A stretch of DNA of 64,000 nt, from NCBI RefSeq assembly GCF_016481275.1, contig NZ_JAEMNW010000002.1, positions 62,001-126,000 on the forward strand. Direction: 5' to 3'. Source of the stretch: Antrihabitans auranticaus (GTDB lineage Bacteria > Actinomycetota > Actinomycetes > Mycobacteriales > Mycobacteriaceae). The notes beneath the pieces were generated by a model. The model made no database searches, was not told the DNA's origin, and saw only the letters and a program-made list of their open reading frames with translations. The translations under genes and the position numbers were made by a program. Positions 50,507 through 58,633 of this stretch are shown here, piece after piece (the first letter of the stretch is position 1; the number at the start of each line of letters is the position of its first letter).

Positions 50507-51151
50507 CTATTCGGTGACGAGCAGGCTCCGCGCAACCGTGACGCACGACTCCACGTACCGTCGTCGTTCGGCAGCCGTGGTCAGCTCGTTTCTGAGCATT
50601 CGAACGCCGGCGCCGAGCGAGACGCCGACCAAAACATGCGCGATGAACTCGAAATCGAGGTCTGCGCGAATTCGGCCCGCGTCGGCATTGTGGCGCAGCA
50701 TCAACGCGGCGGTGGTTTCCAGTGCGCCGGACAGGCCCAGGAGCCGCTGCCTGATCTCCTCGTCCTGAAAGCCGTCCAACAACGTAGAAACGACGTGGGG
50801 ATGCTCGTCGACAAGCGTGAACAGGCTCGAGATCAGCCCGCGGATGCCGTTCTCGAGATCGTCGAACGTCCGGACTTCCGACCACCCGGTCGAGTTGGTG
50901 ATCAGAGTGGTGACCTGCTCGAGTGCCGTGTCGACCACTCCGTCGAAGACGTCCTTCTTGCTGTCGAAGTATTGATAGAACGTGCCTTTGCCCAGTCCGG
51001 CACGGTCGGTGATGTCGGAGATGCCCGCCTTCGTGTACCCGATGTCGGCAAACACTTCGGTAGCTGCGGCGATGAGATCGGCACGGCGACGCGCGGTGAG
51101 TTCGGGGTCGACGGGCCGTCCGATACGGCGACGCGCTGCGGTTGTCACCAC
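50507..51151 (-). CDS. TetR-family regulator of the oxidative island
   Basis: A 214-residue regulator. The N-terminal HTH (ADLIAAATEVFADIGYTKAG, ISDITDRAGLGKGTFYQYFD) is typical TetR; the C-terminal domain is helical. It is divergent from the metal-dependent hydrolase operon that starts at 51265, the usual arrangement of a local repressor and its target. It probably responds to a substrate or intermediate of the Baeyer-Villiger pathway. Confidence 0.92.
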   Translation of the reverse strand: MVTTAARRRIGRPVDPELTARRRADLIAAATEVFADIGYTKAGISDITDRAGLGKGTFYQYFDSKKDVFDGVVDTALEQVTTLITNSTGWSEVRTFDDLENGIRGLISSLFTLVDEHPHVVSTLLDGFQDEEIRQRLLGLSGALETTAALMLRHNADAGRIRADLDFEFIAHVLVGVSLGAGVRMLRNELTTAAERRRYVESCVTVARSLLVTE

Positions 51152-51185
51152 CGAAGTCTATCGCCACGAAAGATCGCGCCACCCA

Positions 51186-51214
51186 TTGACGACTGACGCG
51201 GCGGTCGATAAAGT
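51186..51214 (+). promoter_or_regulatory. Candidate sigma70-type promoter of the hydrolase/BVMO operon
   Basis: TTGACG at 51186-51191 and TAAAGT at 51209-51214 are separated by 17 bases. GCGGCG and CGCCGC flank the -10 region with an 11-base centre and could be a weak operator. It lies about 50 bases upstream of the first gene. Confidence 0.5.
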
Positions 51215-51264
51215 CGCCGCAGATAGAAGACCTCCCAGACAACGACGCCAGGGGATTGGTAAAT

Positions 51265-52137
51265 ATGTGCGCAGCAACAGCACCCGCCACGACGACCACC
51301 GCGTATCCGCGAGTCAGGCGAATCAGGTTTCCGTTCGGAGCAGCGAAATCCTCAGACCGGTATTTCGTCGAGAACGACATCGTCTTCAGCCACTTCATCG
51401 CCGGCCTTTCCGGCGGTTTCCCGTCCGGCGAGGAAGGCTTCATCCGGTCGGTTCGGCGCTTTGCCGACCAGATCACCGATCCGGTGTTGAAAAAGCGCGT
51501 CGCAGCGTTCATCGGCCAGGAAGCAATGCACGGCCGTGAACATCGCCAACTCAACGACCGTTTGATCGAGCTCGGGTATCCGATCGCGTGGCTCGACACC
51601 GAAAAGTACAAGGAGCGAATGATCCGGACCGAGAACCGGTTCAGCGGATTTGTCCATCTGGCAGTCACTGCCGCCGCCGAGCACTACACCGCCGTGTTGG
51701 CCGAGCGCGTCCTCAGTAGCCCTGAGATCCAAGCGATTCCAGGCGAAGCGGAGGTCTGGAACCTGCTGAACTGGCACGCGCTGGAGGAGCTGGAACACAA
51801 GTCCGTTGCTTTCGACGTCTACCGCGCGGTCGGCGGATCGGAGTTCACCCGCATCGCAACGATGTTCGTGTTGTTCGCATTGACGACGCCGTTCGTACTC
51901 AGCAGCCTGGCGGTATCGATCGCGTCCGATCCGCATGCCCGCACGCGCCCGCTAACGGTGGTTCGCCAGACGTGGAACCTGCTTCGCGGACCCATGTTCC
52001 GTGGCCTGATGCCAGAGCTGGCCAAGTACATGAAGCCCGGATTTCACCCCGATGACATCGACACCAATGCCCTACTCCAACAGTGGCAGGCCGAATTGTT
52101 CGGCGCCGAAGGCACTCTCGTCGACCACCTCAAATAG
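51265..52137 (+). CDS. COG3687-type metal-dependent hydrolase, copy 1
   Basis: A 290-residue protein of the predicted metal-dependent hydrolase family (PF10118). It begins with RIRFPFGAAKSSDRYFVEND, then GGFPSGEEGFIRSVRRFADQ, FIGQEAMHGREHRQLN, TAAAEHYTAVLAE and LLNWHALEELEHKSVAFDVY. The repeated E-x2-H type motifs imply a ferritin-like di-iron site. The next gene is a close paralogue. Members are found beside Baeyer-Villiger monooxygenases in actinobacteria; the reaction is not established. The ATG at 51265 was chosen; a TTG three codons upstream is possible. Confidence 0.88.
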   Translation: MCAATAPATTTTAYPRVRRIRFPFGAAKSSDRYFVENDIVFSHFIAGLSGGFPSGEEGFIRSVRRFADQITDPVLKKRVAAFIGQEAMHGREHRQLNDRLIELGYPIAWLDTEKYKERMIRTENRFSGFVHLAVTAAAEHYTAVLAERVLSSPEIQAIPGEAEVWNLLNWHALEELEHKSVAFDVYRAVGGSEFTRIATMFVLFALTTPFVLSSLAVSIASDPHARTRPLTVVRQTWNLLRGPMFRGLMPELAKYMKPGFHPDDIDTNALLQQWQAELFGAEGTLVDHLK

Positions 52138-52170
52138 CCAGCTCGATCATCCGCTCCGAAAGGGCATGCC

Positions 52171-53073
52171 ATGGTTGCCTTGCACCACACAGACTCGAAG
52201 CTCGCATCGTTATCGAATTCGGCACCACCGAAGGTGCGCCGCATGCGATTCCGGTTCGGGGATCCCGAGCCGATCAAGAAGTACTTCATCGAAGACGATT
52301 TCGTCATGAGTCACCTGATCGCGCTGCTGTCGGGAAGCTTTCCGCCCGGCGAGGAGTCGTTCATTCGATCGGTGCGCCGGTTCGCCGGTGAGATAACCGA
52401 TCCCGTGCTGAAGAAGCGCGTTGCCGGCTTCATCGGCCAGGAAGCGGTGCACGGCCAACAGCATCGTGAGCTCAATCAGCAACTCGTCGAACTGGGCTAT
52501 CCGTTGGTGCGGTTGCTGGCGTTCGAACCCGATTCGAGGATCGAACGCCTTGTCGTACGCCTCGAAAACGTGCTGCCGCGTGCGGTGCATCTCGCATTCA
52601 CAGCCGCGGCCGAGCACTACACAGCGACCATGGCGGTGAAGATACTTGCCGACGAGGATCTACGTGCCATCCCGGGAGATCCGGAGATCTGGAATCTGCT
52701 CGATTGGCACGCCTATGAGGAACTCGAACACAAGTCGGTTGCGTTCGACGTCTTCCGTGCGACCGGGGGATCGGAACGGACGCGCATCGCGACGATGGCA
52801 TTCCTCTACTACGCCATGATCCCGTTCTTGACTGCGGCAGTGCTGGTTTCGATCGCCACCGACCCCGCCGCATGGCGGCCGATCAAGGTCGCACGGCAAA
52901 CGATCGGGTTGTTCCGCGGGCCGTTGCTACGCGGCCTCATGCCGGAACTTCGGGTGTACATGAAACGCGGCTTCCACCCCGACGACGTCGACACCAGCGC
53001 GCTACTCGAGCAATGGCAGCGGCAACTGTTCGGGACCGACGCCGGCTCTCTCGTCGATCGGGTGAAGAGATGA
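52171..53073 (+). CDS. COG3687-type metal-dependent hydrolase, copy 2
   Basis: A 300-residue tandem paralogue of the preceding gene, with the same motifs: RMRFRFGDPEPIKKYFIEDD, GSFPPGEESFIRSVRRFAGE, FIGQEAVHGQQHRELNQQLV, TAAAEHYTATMAV and LLDWHAYEELEHKSVAFDVF. All candidate metal ligands are conserved in both copies, so neither appears dead. It is 33 bases after copy 1 with AAAGGG before the ATG, and overlaps the monooxygenase start by 4 bases. The duplication may allow two substrates or a heteromer. Confidence 0.88.
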   Translation: MVALHHTDSKLASLSNSAPPKVRRMRFRFGDPEPIKKYFIEDDFVMSHLIALLSGSFPPGEESFIRSVRRFAGEITDPVLKKRVAGFIGQEAVHGQQHRELNQQLVELGYPLVRLLAFEPDSRIERLVVRLENVLPRAVHLAFTAAAEHYTATMAVKILADEDLRAIPGDPEIWNLLDWHAYEELEHKSVAFDVFRATGGSERTRIATMAFLYYAMIPFLTAAVLVSIATDPAAWRPIKVARQTIGLFRGPLLRGLMPELRVYMKRGFHPDDVDTSALLEQWQRQLFGTDAGSLVDRVKR

Positions 53074-54617
53074 CCCTCGACTCCAGCAGACCTGACCACG
53101 AGGTCGTCGTCATCGGGGCCGGCTTCGGCGGGATCGGAACCGGTGTGGCCCTGCAGCGACAGGGCATTCACGACTTCGTCATCGTCGACAAGTGGGATCA
53201 GGTCGGCGGCACTTGGCACGCCAACACCTATCCCGGTGTGGCCGTCGACATTCCGTCGTTCATCTACAGCTTCTCCTACGAGCAGCGCGGCGACTGGTCG
53301 CGTATCTTCGCTCCGGGCAGTGAGTTACGTGACTATGCCGACGACCTCGTCGACAAGTACGGGCTTCGCGAGAAGCTCCGGCTGAACACCACGATCGTCG
53401 CCGCAGTTTTCGACGAAGCCAACAGTTTGTGGCGACTCACCACCGACGGCGGACACGAAATCACCGGGCGGTACGTGGTGATGGCTGTCGGTGGCCTGGA
53501 ACGACCGAAGATGCCCGACATCGAAGGGCTCGACGACTATGCCGGCACGGTCATGCATACCGCGATGTGGGACCACGACGTCGCGCTCGCGGGTAAGCGC
53601 GTCGCCGTAATCGGCACCGGCGCAACAGCGTTGCAACTGATTCCGGCTGTTGTCGACGAAACGGAACACATGACGGTATTTCAGCGCACGCCGATCTGGG
53701 TGTTCCCGAAGAACGATGCGGCGGTGGGGCCGGTCTGGCGGCAGATCCTGAACCGCAAGCCGTTGCGCTCCATGGTTCGATTGGCCGGCACCGTGGCAAC
53801 CGAGATCTCGATGAGCGGCATGGTCGCCGGCCCGGCGTGGCTCACCGATACGTCACGTCGCCTTGCGGAGATACCCGTGCGCCGGTGGATGCGAAGGCAG
53901 ATCGAAGATCCCGTGTTGCGGGACAAGCTCACTCCAACTTACGGACTGGGCTGCAAGCGGCCGTCGATGTCGAACGACTATCTGAAGACGTTCAACCGTT
54001 CCGACGTCAGTCTCGTCACCGACTCGATCGAACGGATCACGGAAAAGGGTGTCCGTACCGTCGACGGTGTCGAACACGAGATCGACGTCCTGATCTGTGC
54101 CACAGGCTTCAAGCTGTGGGACAGGGGCTCGACGCCACCGTTCCCGGTGCGCGGTCGCGACGGAGTGGATCTGGGAGAGTTCTGGGACACCAATCGATTC
54201 CAGGCCTATCAGGGCGTTTCGGTGCCCGGTTTTCCGAACGTCTTCACCATCACGGGTCCGTACGGGTTCGTGCTGGGCTCCTACATCTGGATGATCGAGG
54301 CGACCGCGGCACACCTGAGCCGGACGATTGCCGAGGCCAAGAAACGCAACGCCGACATTGTGGAAATCCGTCGCGAAGCCCACGACGAGTACTTCCGCAA
54401 ATGCCTGCAACGACAGGAGAAGAATTTCCTCTTCACGCCCACCTGCGAGGGGTCGAATACCTACTACATCGACAACCACGGTGACTCGCCGTTCCGTCCC
54501 ACTACGCACGGCGAAATGTATTGGCAAAACCGGCATTTCGATCTCGATGTGTATCGATACACCGCTAGTTCCCCGAAACCCGCCGAGGTCGTCACGGCCG
54601 CCAAGGAGTCCGCGTGA
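53070..54617 (+). CDS. Flavin-containing (Baeyer-Villiger-type) monooxygenase 1
   Basis: A 515-residue class B flavoprotein monooxygenase. The FAD Rossmann motif is GAGFGGIG (16-23), DQVGGTWHANTYPGVAVDIP is the family-type FAD site, the fingerprint is YAGTVMHTAMWD at 157-168 (the usual first Phe is Tyr), and the NADPH Rossmann motif is GTGATA near 182. It inserts oxygen next to a ketone to give an ester or lactone, or oxidises a heteroatom. It is co-translated with the hydrolase paralogues before it and an SDR after it. In content (BVMO + SDR + hydrolase) it resembles the mycobacterial mymA-type operon. Confidence 0.93.
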   Translation: MTLDSSRPDHEVVVIGAGFGGIGTGVALQRQGIHDFVIVDKWDQVGGTWHANTYPGVAVDIPSFIYSFSYEQRGDWSRIFAPGSELRDYADDLVDKYGLREKLRLNTTIVAAVFDEANSLWRLTTDGGHEITGRYVVMAVGGLERPKMPDIEGLDDYAGTVMHTAMWDHDVALAGKRVAVIGTGATALQLIPAVVDETEHMTVFQRTPIWVFPKNDAAVGPVWRQILNRKPLRSMVRLAGTVATEISMSGMVAGPAWLTDTSRRLAEIPVRRWMRRQIEDPVLRDKLTPTYGLGCKRPSMSNDYLKTFNRSDVSLVTDSIERITEKGVRTVDGVEHEIDVLICATGFKLWDRGSTPPFPVRGRDGVDLGEFWDTNRFQAYQGVSVPGFPNVFTITGPYGFVLGSYIWMIEATAAHLSRTIAEAKKRNADIVEIRREAHDEYFRKCLQRQEKNFLFTPTCEGSNTYYIDNHGDSPFRPTTHGEMYWQNRHFDLDVYRYTASSPKPAEVVTAAKESA

Positions 54618-55504
54618 AGCTCAACAGTCGCCAACCCCGCGTCGTCGTCGTTACCGGCGCCGGCAGCGGGATCGGCCGTGCCACCGCAATCCGGTTTGCT
54701 CGCGCGGGAGCGCACGTCGTTGCCTCCGATCTCGACTTGGATACTGCCTCCTCGACGGTCGCGATGATTCGCGCCAAGGGCCACAACGCAAGTCCGGCGC
54801 AGCTGGACGTCACAGATCCCGAGGCCTGGGAACAATTCGCGCTCGACGTGCACGCCGAGTACGGGGTGCCGGACGTGCTCGTCAACAACGCCGGAATCAT
54901 GGTCGGCGGAGCATTCGTCGATCTCGAACCCAAGGATTGGGACCTGCAGCTTCGGGTGAATTTGATGGGGGTCGTGCACGGATGCCGAACCTTCGGGAAG
55001 CTGATGATCGACGGTGGCGCCGGCGGGCACATCGTCAACATCGCCTCGGCGGCGGCGTTGACTCCGATTGCCACGTTCCCCGCGTACTCGGTGTCGAAAG
55101 CCGGGGTGAAGATGCTGTCGGAGTGCCTGCGGCTCGAGTTCGGTCCGAAAGGCATCGGTGTCAGCGCGATCTGTCCGGGCGTCATCAACACCAACATCGG
55201 CAAGCACGCGACGCTGGTCGGCGTCGACGACGAACTTGTCCAGCGCGGGCTGCAGATCAGCGAGCAGATCCAGGAGTTCGCGGCCAAGCTTCCGTTCTCG
55301 CCGATGAGCCCGGATCTCGTGGCGCGCGCTGCTCAACGTGCGGTGCGCTACGACCTCGCCGTCGTCCCTGTTCGAACCGAAGCCTGGTTGGGCTACTTCA
55401 TGGGCCGCATTGCCCCTGGAGTGAACCGCAACATGGGCCGGGCGTTCACCACAGACAGGCTGGAGGCTCTCGGCGCCCGGATCTTGATCGGGGCAGACAG
55501 GTGA
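54614..55504 (+). CDS. Short-chain dehydrogenase/reductase (operon member)
   Basis: A 296-residue SDR. The cofactor motif is VTGAGSGIGRAT near the N-terminus with Asp (ASDLDLD) after the second strand, favouring NAD(H). NNAG and the catalytic Tyr-x3-Lys (FPAYSVSKAGVKM) are intact. A C-terminal extension of about 50 residues (LGYFMGRIAPGVNRNMGRAF) is longer than in a minimal SDR and may bind membrane or a hydrophobic substrate. The GTG start overlaps the monooxygenase stop. It probably makes the ketone used by the monooxygenase from an alcohol. Confidence 0.92.
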   Translation: MKLNSRQPRVVVVTGAGSGIGRATAIRFARAGAHVVASDLDLDTASSTVAMIRAKGHNASPAQLDVTDPEAWEQFALDVHAEYGVPDVLVNNAGIMVGGAFVDLEPKDWDLQLRVNLMGVVHGCRTFGKLMIDGGAGGHIVNIASAAALTPIATFPAYSVSKAGVKMLSECLRLEFGPKGIGVSAICPGVINTNIGKHATLVGVDDELVQRGLQISEQIQEFAAKLPFSPMSPDLVARAAQRAVRYDLAVVPVRTEAWLGYFMGRIAPGVNRNMGRAFTTDRLEALGARILIGADR

Positions 55505-56382
55505 CGGCTCGTCGCGCGTATCGGTTTCACCGCGAACCGGGTTGCTGGCTGCACGTCTCCGAGTGGGGTCCGGCAGTCGCGGATGTGACAGTCGTTCTCG
55601 CCCATGGCTGGTCGCTGTCGCATCAGTCATGGGAAGACGTCGCGGAGCTGTTGGTCACCGCCAACCCTGCCCTCCGCGTCGTTGCATACGACCACCGTGG
55701 ACACGGGAAATCGGCGCGTGCTCGTGCCAGCCTGGAATTGCTCGCGGACGACCTCGCAGCACTGCTCACGGACCTCGTGCCGACCGGGTCGGTAGTACTG
55801 GGTGGGCACTCGATGGGCGGCATGACGATCATGACTCTTGCCGAGCGAGCGCCGGCTGTGATCCGCGAGCGGTGTGTGGGTGCCGCGTTCGTCGCCACCA
55901 GTTCGGGCGATCTACCGGCCGGCGGCCGCGCACTGCTTCGTTTCGCCCGTTTTCGGGCGTTCGTGGCATGGCTCATCACGCACACCCGCCCGCCGAGCCG
56001 GCCGCTGTTCCTGGTTCGGCAGTTCAATCGATTCGGGATGTTCGGGTCGCATCCGCGCCGCCACGATATGAACCGGGTCGTGCACCAGTCCGCGATGGCT
56101 TCGCGCGTGGCGGTGGCAGATATGGGGCTGTCCATGTATGGACACAACCGGTACAGCGTTCTGCGCGAGTTTGCCGAGATCGATACGGTGGTCATGGTCG
56201 GGTCACGCGACACGATCACCCCGGCTAGGTACTCGCGTGTGCTCGCGACAGGCCTGCCGCATGCGCGGCTGCTCGAGTTTCCCGGCGCGGGCCACCAATT
56301 GCCCTACGAGCGCCGCGAGCAGGTGGCGTCCCAGCTGCTCACGCTGGCCGAGAACGTGCGACTGCCGAGCGAGGTCGCGTAG
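55501..56382 (+). CDS. Alpha/beta hydrolase (operon member)
   Basis: A 293-residue hydrolase. The oxyanion-hole motif is VVLAHGWSLSHQSWEDVAEL, the nucleophile elbow is GGHSMGGMTI, and the acid and His are expected around MVGSRDTITP and FPGAGHQLPYE. Such enzymes cleave the esters or lactones that Baeyer-Villiger monooxygenases produce. The GTG start overlaps the SDR stop by 4 bases, so it belongs to the same operon. An Arg/Pro-rich lid region (LITHTRPPSRPLF) lies before residue 170. Confidence 0.9.
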   Translation: MTARRAYRFHREPGCWLHVSEWGPAVADVTVVLAHGWSLSHQSWEDVAELLVTANPALRVVAYDHRGHGKSARARASLELLADDLAALLTDLVPTGSVVLGGHSMGGMTIMTLAERAPAVIRERCVGAAFVATSSGDLPAGGRALLRFARFRAFVAWLITHTRPPSRPLFLVRQFNRFGMFGSHPRRHDMNRVVHQSAMASRVAVADMGLSMYGHNRYSVLREFAEIDTVVMVGSRDTITPARYSRVLATGLPHARLLEFPGAGHQLPYERREQVASQLLTLAENVRLPSEVA

Positions 56383-57425
56383 TGGCCGGGCGGGCACACG
56401 AGGTCCGCGTCCTGGATGTGGTCGAGGAAACCGCGGATGCGGTGACGCTCGTCCTCGACATACCGCACGAGGTCGCGGACCGGTTCACCTATGCGTGCGG
56501 GCAGTTCCTGACGGTGCGGGTGCCCAGCACGACGTCGGGCTCGGTCGCCCGCTGTTACTCACTGTGCAGCAGTCCCGATCGCGATGGTCCGCCGGCGATA
56601 ACTATCAAACGGACGCCCGCGGGATTCGCCTCGAACTGGTTGTGTGACAACGTCGTAGCCGGCGATGCACTGACCGTTCTGGAGCCTGCGGGCACCTTCG
56701 GGCCGCGCAGCTTGGACCGTGATGTGCTGTTGTGCGCAGCGGGCAGCGGTGTCACGCCGATCCTGTCGATCACCAAGTCGGTCCTCGCTGCCGGATCAGC
56801 GAATGTCGCCGTGCTGTATGCCAATCGGGACCGAGAGTCGGTGATCTTCGCAGCCGAGTTCGACGAGTTGGTCCGCGCATATCCGGGCCGACTGACCGTG
56901 CGGCACTGGCTCGAAACCGAACGCGGACTCCCAACCGAAGCAGGTGTCGCCGAACTTGTCGGGCAGTGGGCGTTCGACGACGTGTATCTCTGCGGCCCAG
57001 CAGGATTCATGACAGTCGTTCAGTCCGCCTTGAAGGATCTGGGAGTATCCGACAAGCGGGTGCATCGGGAGGAGTACCGATCGCTCGTGGACAACCCCTT
57101 CGAGACGGCGCAGGTGACGCAGCCGACTCGAAGCAGCAGTTCGAGCGGGCATCCGCTGCTCGAAGTCGAAATCGATGGCCGGCGGCTCACTCTGGAATGG
57201 CCGAAGGACCGAACGTTGCTCGACGTTCTGCTTGCCCACGGCATCGACGCACCCTACGTCTGTCGCGAGTCTGCGTGCGGCACATGTGTGTGCTCGGTCC
57301 GCAAGGGCCGCACCCGGATGCTGCTCAACGAGTCCCTGATCGACGACGAAATAGAAATGGGTCTCACGCTCGCGTGTCAGAGCCTGCCCGAAACCGAAGA
57401 GGTCTACATCGCATTCGACCAGTAG
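56382..57425 (+). CDS. KshB-like ferredoxin-NAD(P)H reductase with C-terminal [2Fe-2S]
   Basis: A 347-residue electron-transfer protein: FAD domain (ARCYSLCSSPDRDGPP), NAD domain (CAAGSGVTPILSITKS, YLCGPAGFMTVVQSALKDLG), then a plant-type ferredoxin domain at about 255-347 with CRESACGTCVC and a final Cys in TLACQSLP. This order matches KshB and HmpX-type reductases (FAD-NAD-[2Fe-2S]). It has no oxygenase in its own operon, so its partner is elsewhere, or it serves the di-iron-type hydrolases. It ends 2 bases from the stop of a convergent homologue. Confidence 0.92.
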   Translation: MAGRAHEVRVLDVVEETADAVTLVLDIPHEVADRFTYACGQFLTVRVPSTTSGSVARCYSLCSSPDRDGPPAITIKRTPAGFASNWLCDNVVAGDALTVLEPAGTFGPRSLDRDVLLCAAGSGVTPILSITKSVLAAGSANVAVLYANRDRESVIFAAEFDELVRAYPGRLTVRHWLETERGLPTEAGVAELVGQWAFDDVYLCGPAGFMTVVQSALKDLGVSDKRVHREEYRSLVDNPFETAQVTQPTRSSSSSGHPLLEVEIDGRRLTLEWPKDRTLLDVLLAHGIDAPYVCRESACGTCVCSVRKGRTRMLLNESLIDDEIEMGLTLACQSLPETEEVYIAFDQ

Positions 57426-57427
57426 GG

Positions 57428-58477
57428 CTAGAACTCGATCCTGACGTGGTCTGTGCTCGGCCGCGATTGGCACGCGAGAATGTAGCCGTTGGCGATATCT
57501 TCGGGGTCGAGTACCTGACAGTTTCCCAGCTCGACCCTGCCTTCGACCACGGTGCATGCGCACGATCCGCATTCGCCTTCGCGACACGAGTACGGCACGT
57601 CGAGACCTTTGGCGAGCATGATGTCGACGAGTGTTCGCGTGCGTGGCCAGACCAGGCGGTGCGATTCGCCGTCGAGTTCGACATCGACCGTGGCGGCGTC
57701 GGTTTCGTCCGCGGGCGGGTCGACGGGGTCCTCGGAAAACGGGTCGCCCGCAAGAGAATTGAAGGCTTCGGCATGCACTCGTTCGCGCGGCACACCGATG
57801 CTTGTCAACGCGTCCCGTGCCGCCGCCATGAACGGTGCGGGCCCGCACATGAACGACTCGTACTCGCCGAACGGTGCGATCAAAGAGGCGAGTTGCTCGG
57901 GCGCCGGACGACCCTGAATGCTTTCGAGCCAGTGCAACACGGTAAGCCGCGATGGATGCCGTGCCACCAATTCGCGAAGTTCGCCGGCAAAGATCACCGA
58001 CCTCTCGTCGCGGTTGGCGTAGACGAGTACGACAGCGCCCGTGCCCTCTGCGAGCGCGGATTTCAGTATGGACATCACCGGGGTGATGCCACTGCCGGCG
58101 CCGAAGAGCAGGAGATTGTCGTCGAGATTCTTCGGCGTGAATATGCCGGAAGGGGGCAGTACCTCGATGGTGTCGCCGATTCTGACGTTGTCGCAGACCC
58201 AGTTCGATCCGTATCCGTCCACCGTGCGTTTGACGGTGACTTTCGGCAGGCTGTCCGTGAACGGCGAACTCGCCAACGAGTAGCAGCGTGCGACCGATCC
58301 GGTGCGATCACTAGGGATGCGCAGAGTGAGAAACTGCCCGGGCGCATAGCGAAAAAGGCGGCTGTGGTCGTCGGGCACCGCAAACACCAGTGAGCGAGCG
58401 TCGGCAGTCTCTTCGATCACGTCAGAGACTGTGAGCACGATCGAACGAGACGTGCGGGGCCTGTCAACAGTGGTCAT
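57428..58477 (-). CDS. KshB-like reductase, second homologue
   Basis: A 349-residue homologue of its convergent neighbour, with the same domain order: ARCYSLASSPFTDSLPKVTV, GAGSGITPVMSILKSAL, MCGPAPFMAAARDALTSIG and a C-terminal ferredoxin with CREGECGSCACTVVEGRV, a QVLDPEDIANGYILACQSRP block and a final RIEF. This C-terminus is close to 3-ketosteroid 9-alpha-hydroxylase reductase (KshB). The start at 58477 (MTTVDR) has AGGA 9 bases upstream; an upstream ATG adds a non-conserved leader. It is divergent from monooxygenase 2 and could be the electron donor to the KshA-like oxygenase at 39384. Confidence 0.93.
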   Translation of the reverse strand: MTTVDRPRTSRSIVLTVSDVIEETADARSLVFAVPDDHSRLFRYAPGQFLTLRIPSDRTGSVARCYSLASSPFTDSLPKVTVKRTVDGYGSNWVCDNVRIGDTIEVLPPSGIFTPKNLDDNLLLFGAGSGITPVMSILKSALAEGTGAVVLVYANRDERSVIFAGELRELVARHPSRLTVLHWLESIQGRPAPEQLASLIAPFGEYESFMCGPAPFMAAARDALTSIGVPRERVHAEAFNSLAGDPFSEDPVDPPADETDAATVDVELDGESHRLVWPRTRTLVDIMLAKGLDVPYSCREGECGSCACTVVEGRVELGNCQVLDPEDIANGYILACQSRPSTDHVRIEF

Positions 58478-58540
58478 CGCCGCTTTTCCTCTCGTTTTCG
58501 CCACGGGGTAACGGTCGCAGAACAGCAGTGCCACCGGGAG

Positions 58541-58553
58541 AGCGGATTCCGCT
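58541..58553. promoter_or_regulatory. Palindrome in the divergent promoter region
   Basis: AGCGGATTCCGCT is a perfect 13-bp palindrome between the divergent KshB-like and monooxygenase-2 genes. It could be an operator. The other 140 bases of this gap show nothing clear. Confidence 0.35.
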
Positions 58554-58633
58554 GATCGGGACGGTCACAGTCGACGGTCCACTCAACGGGAGCGAGCGGC
58601 CGAAAGTCCGCGCGCCGGACCTAGCGTGCACCC

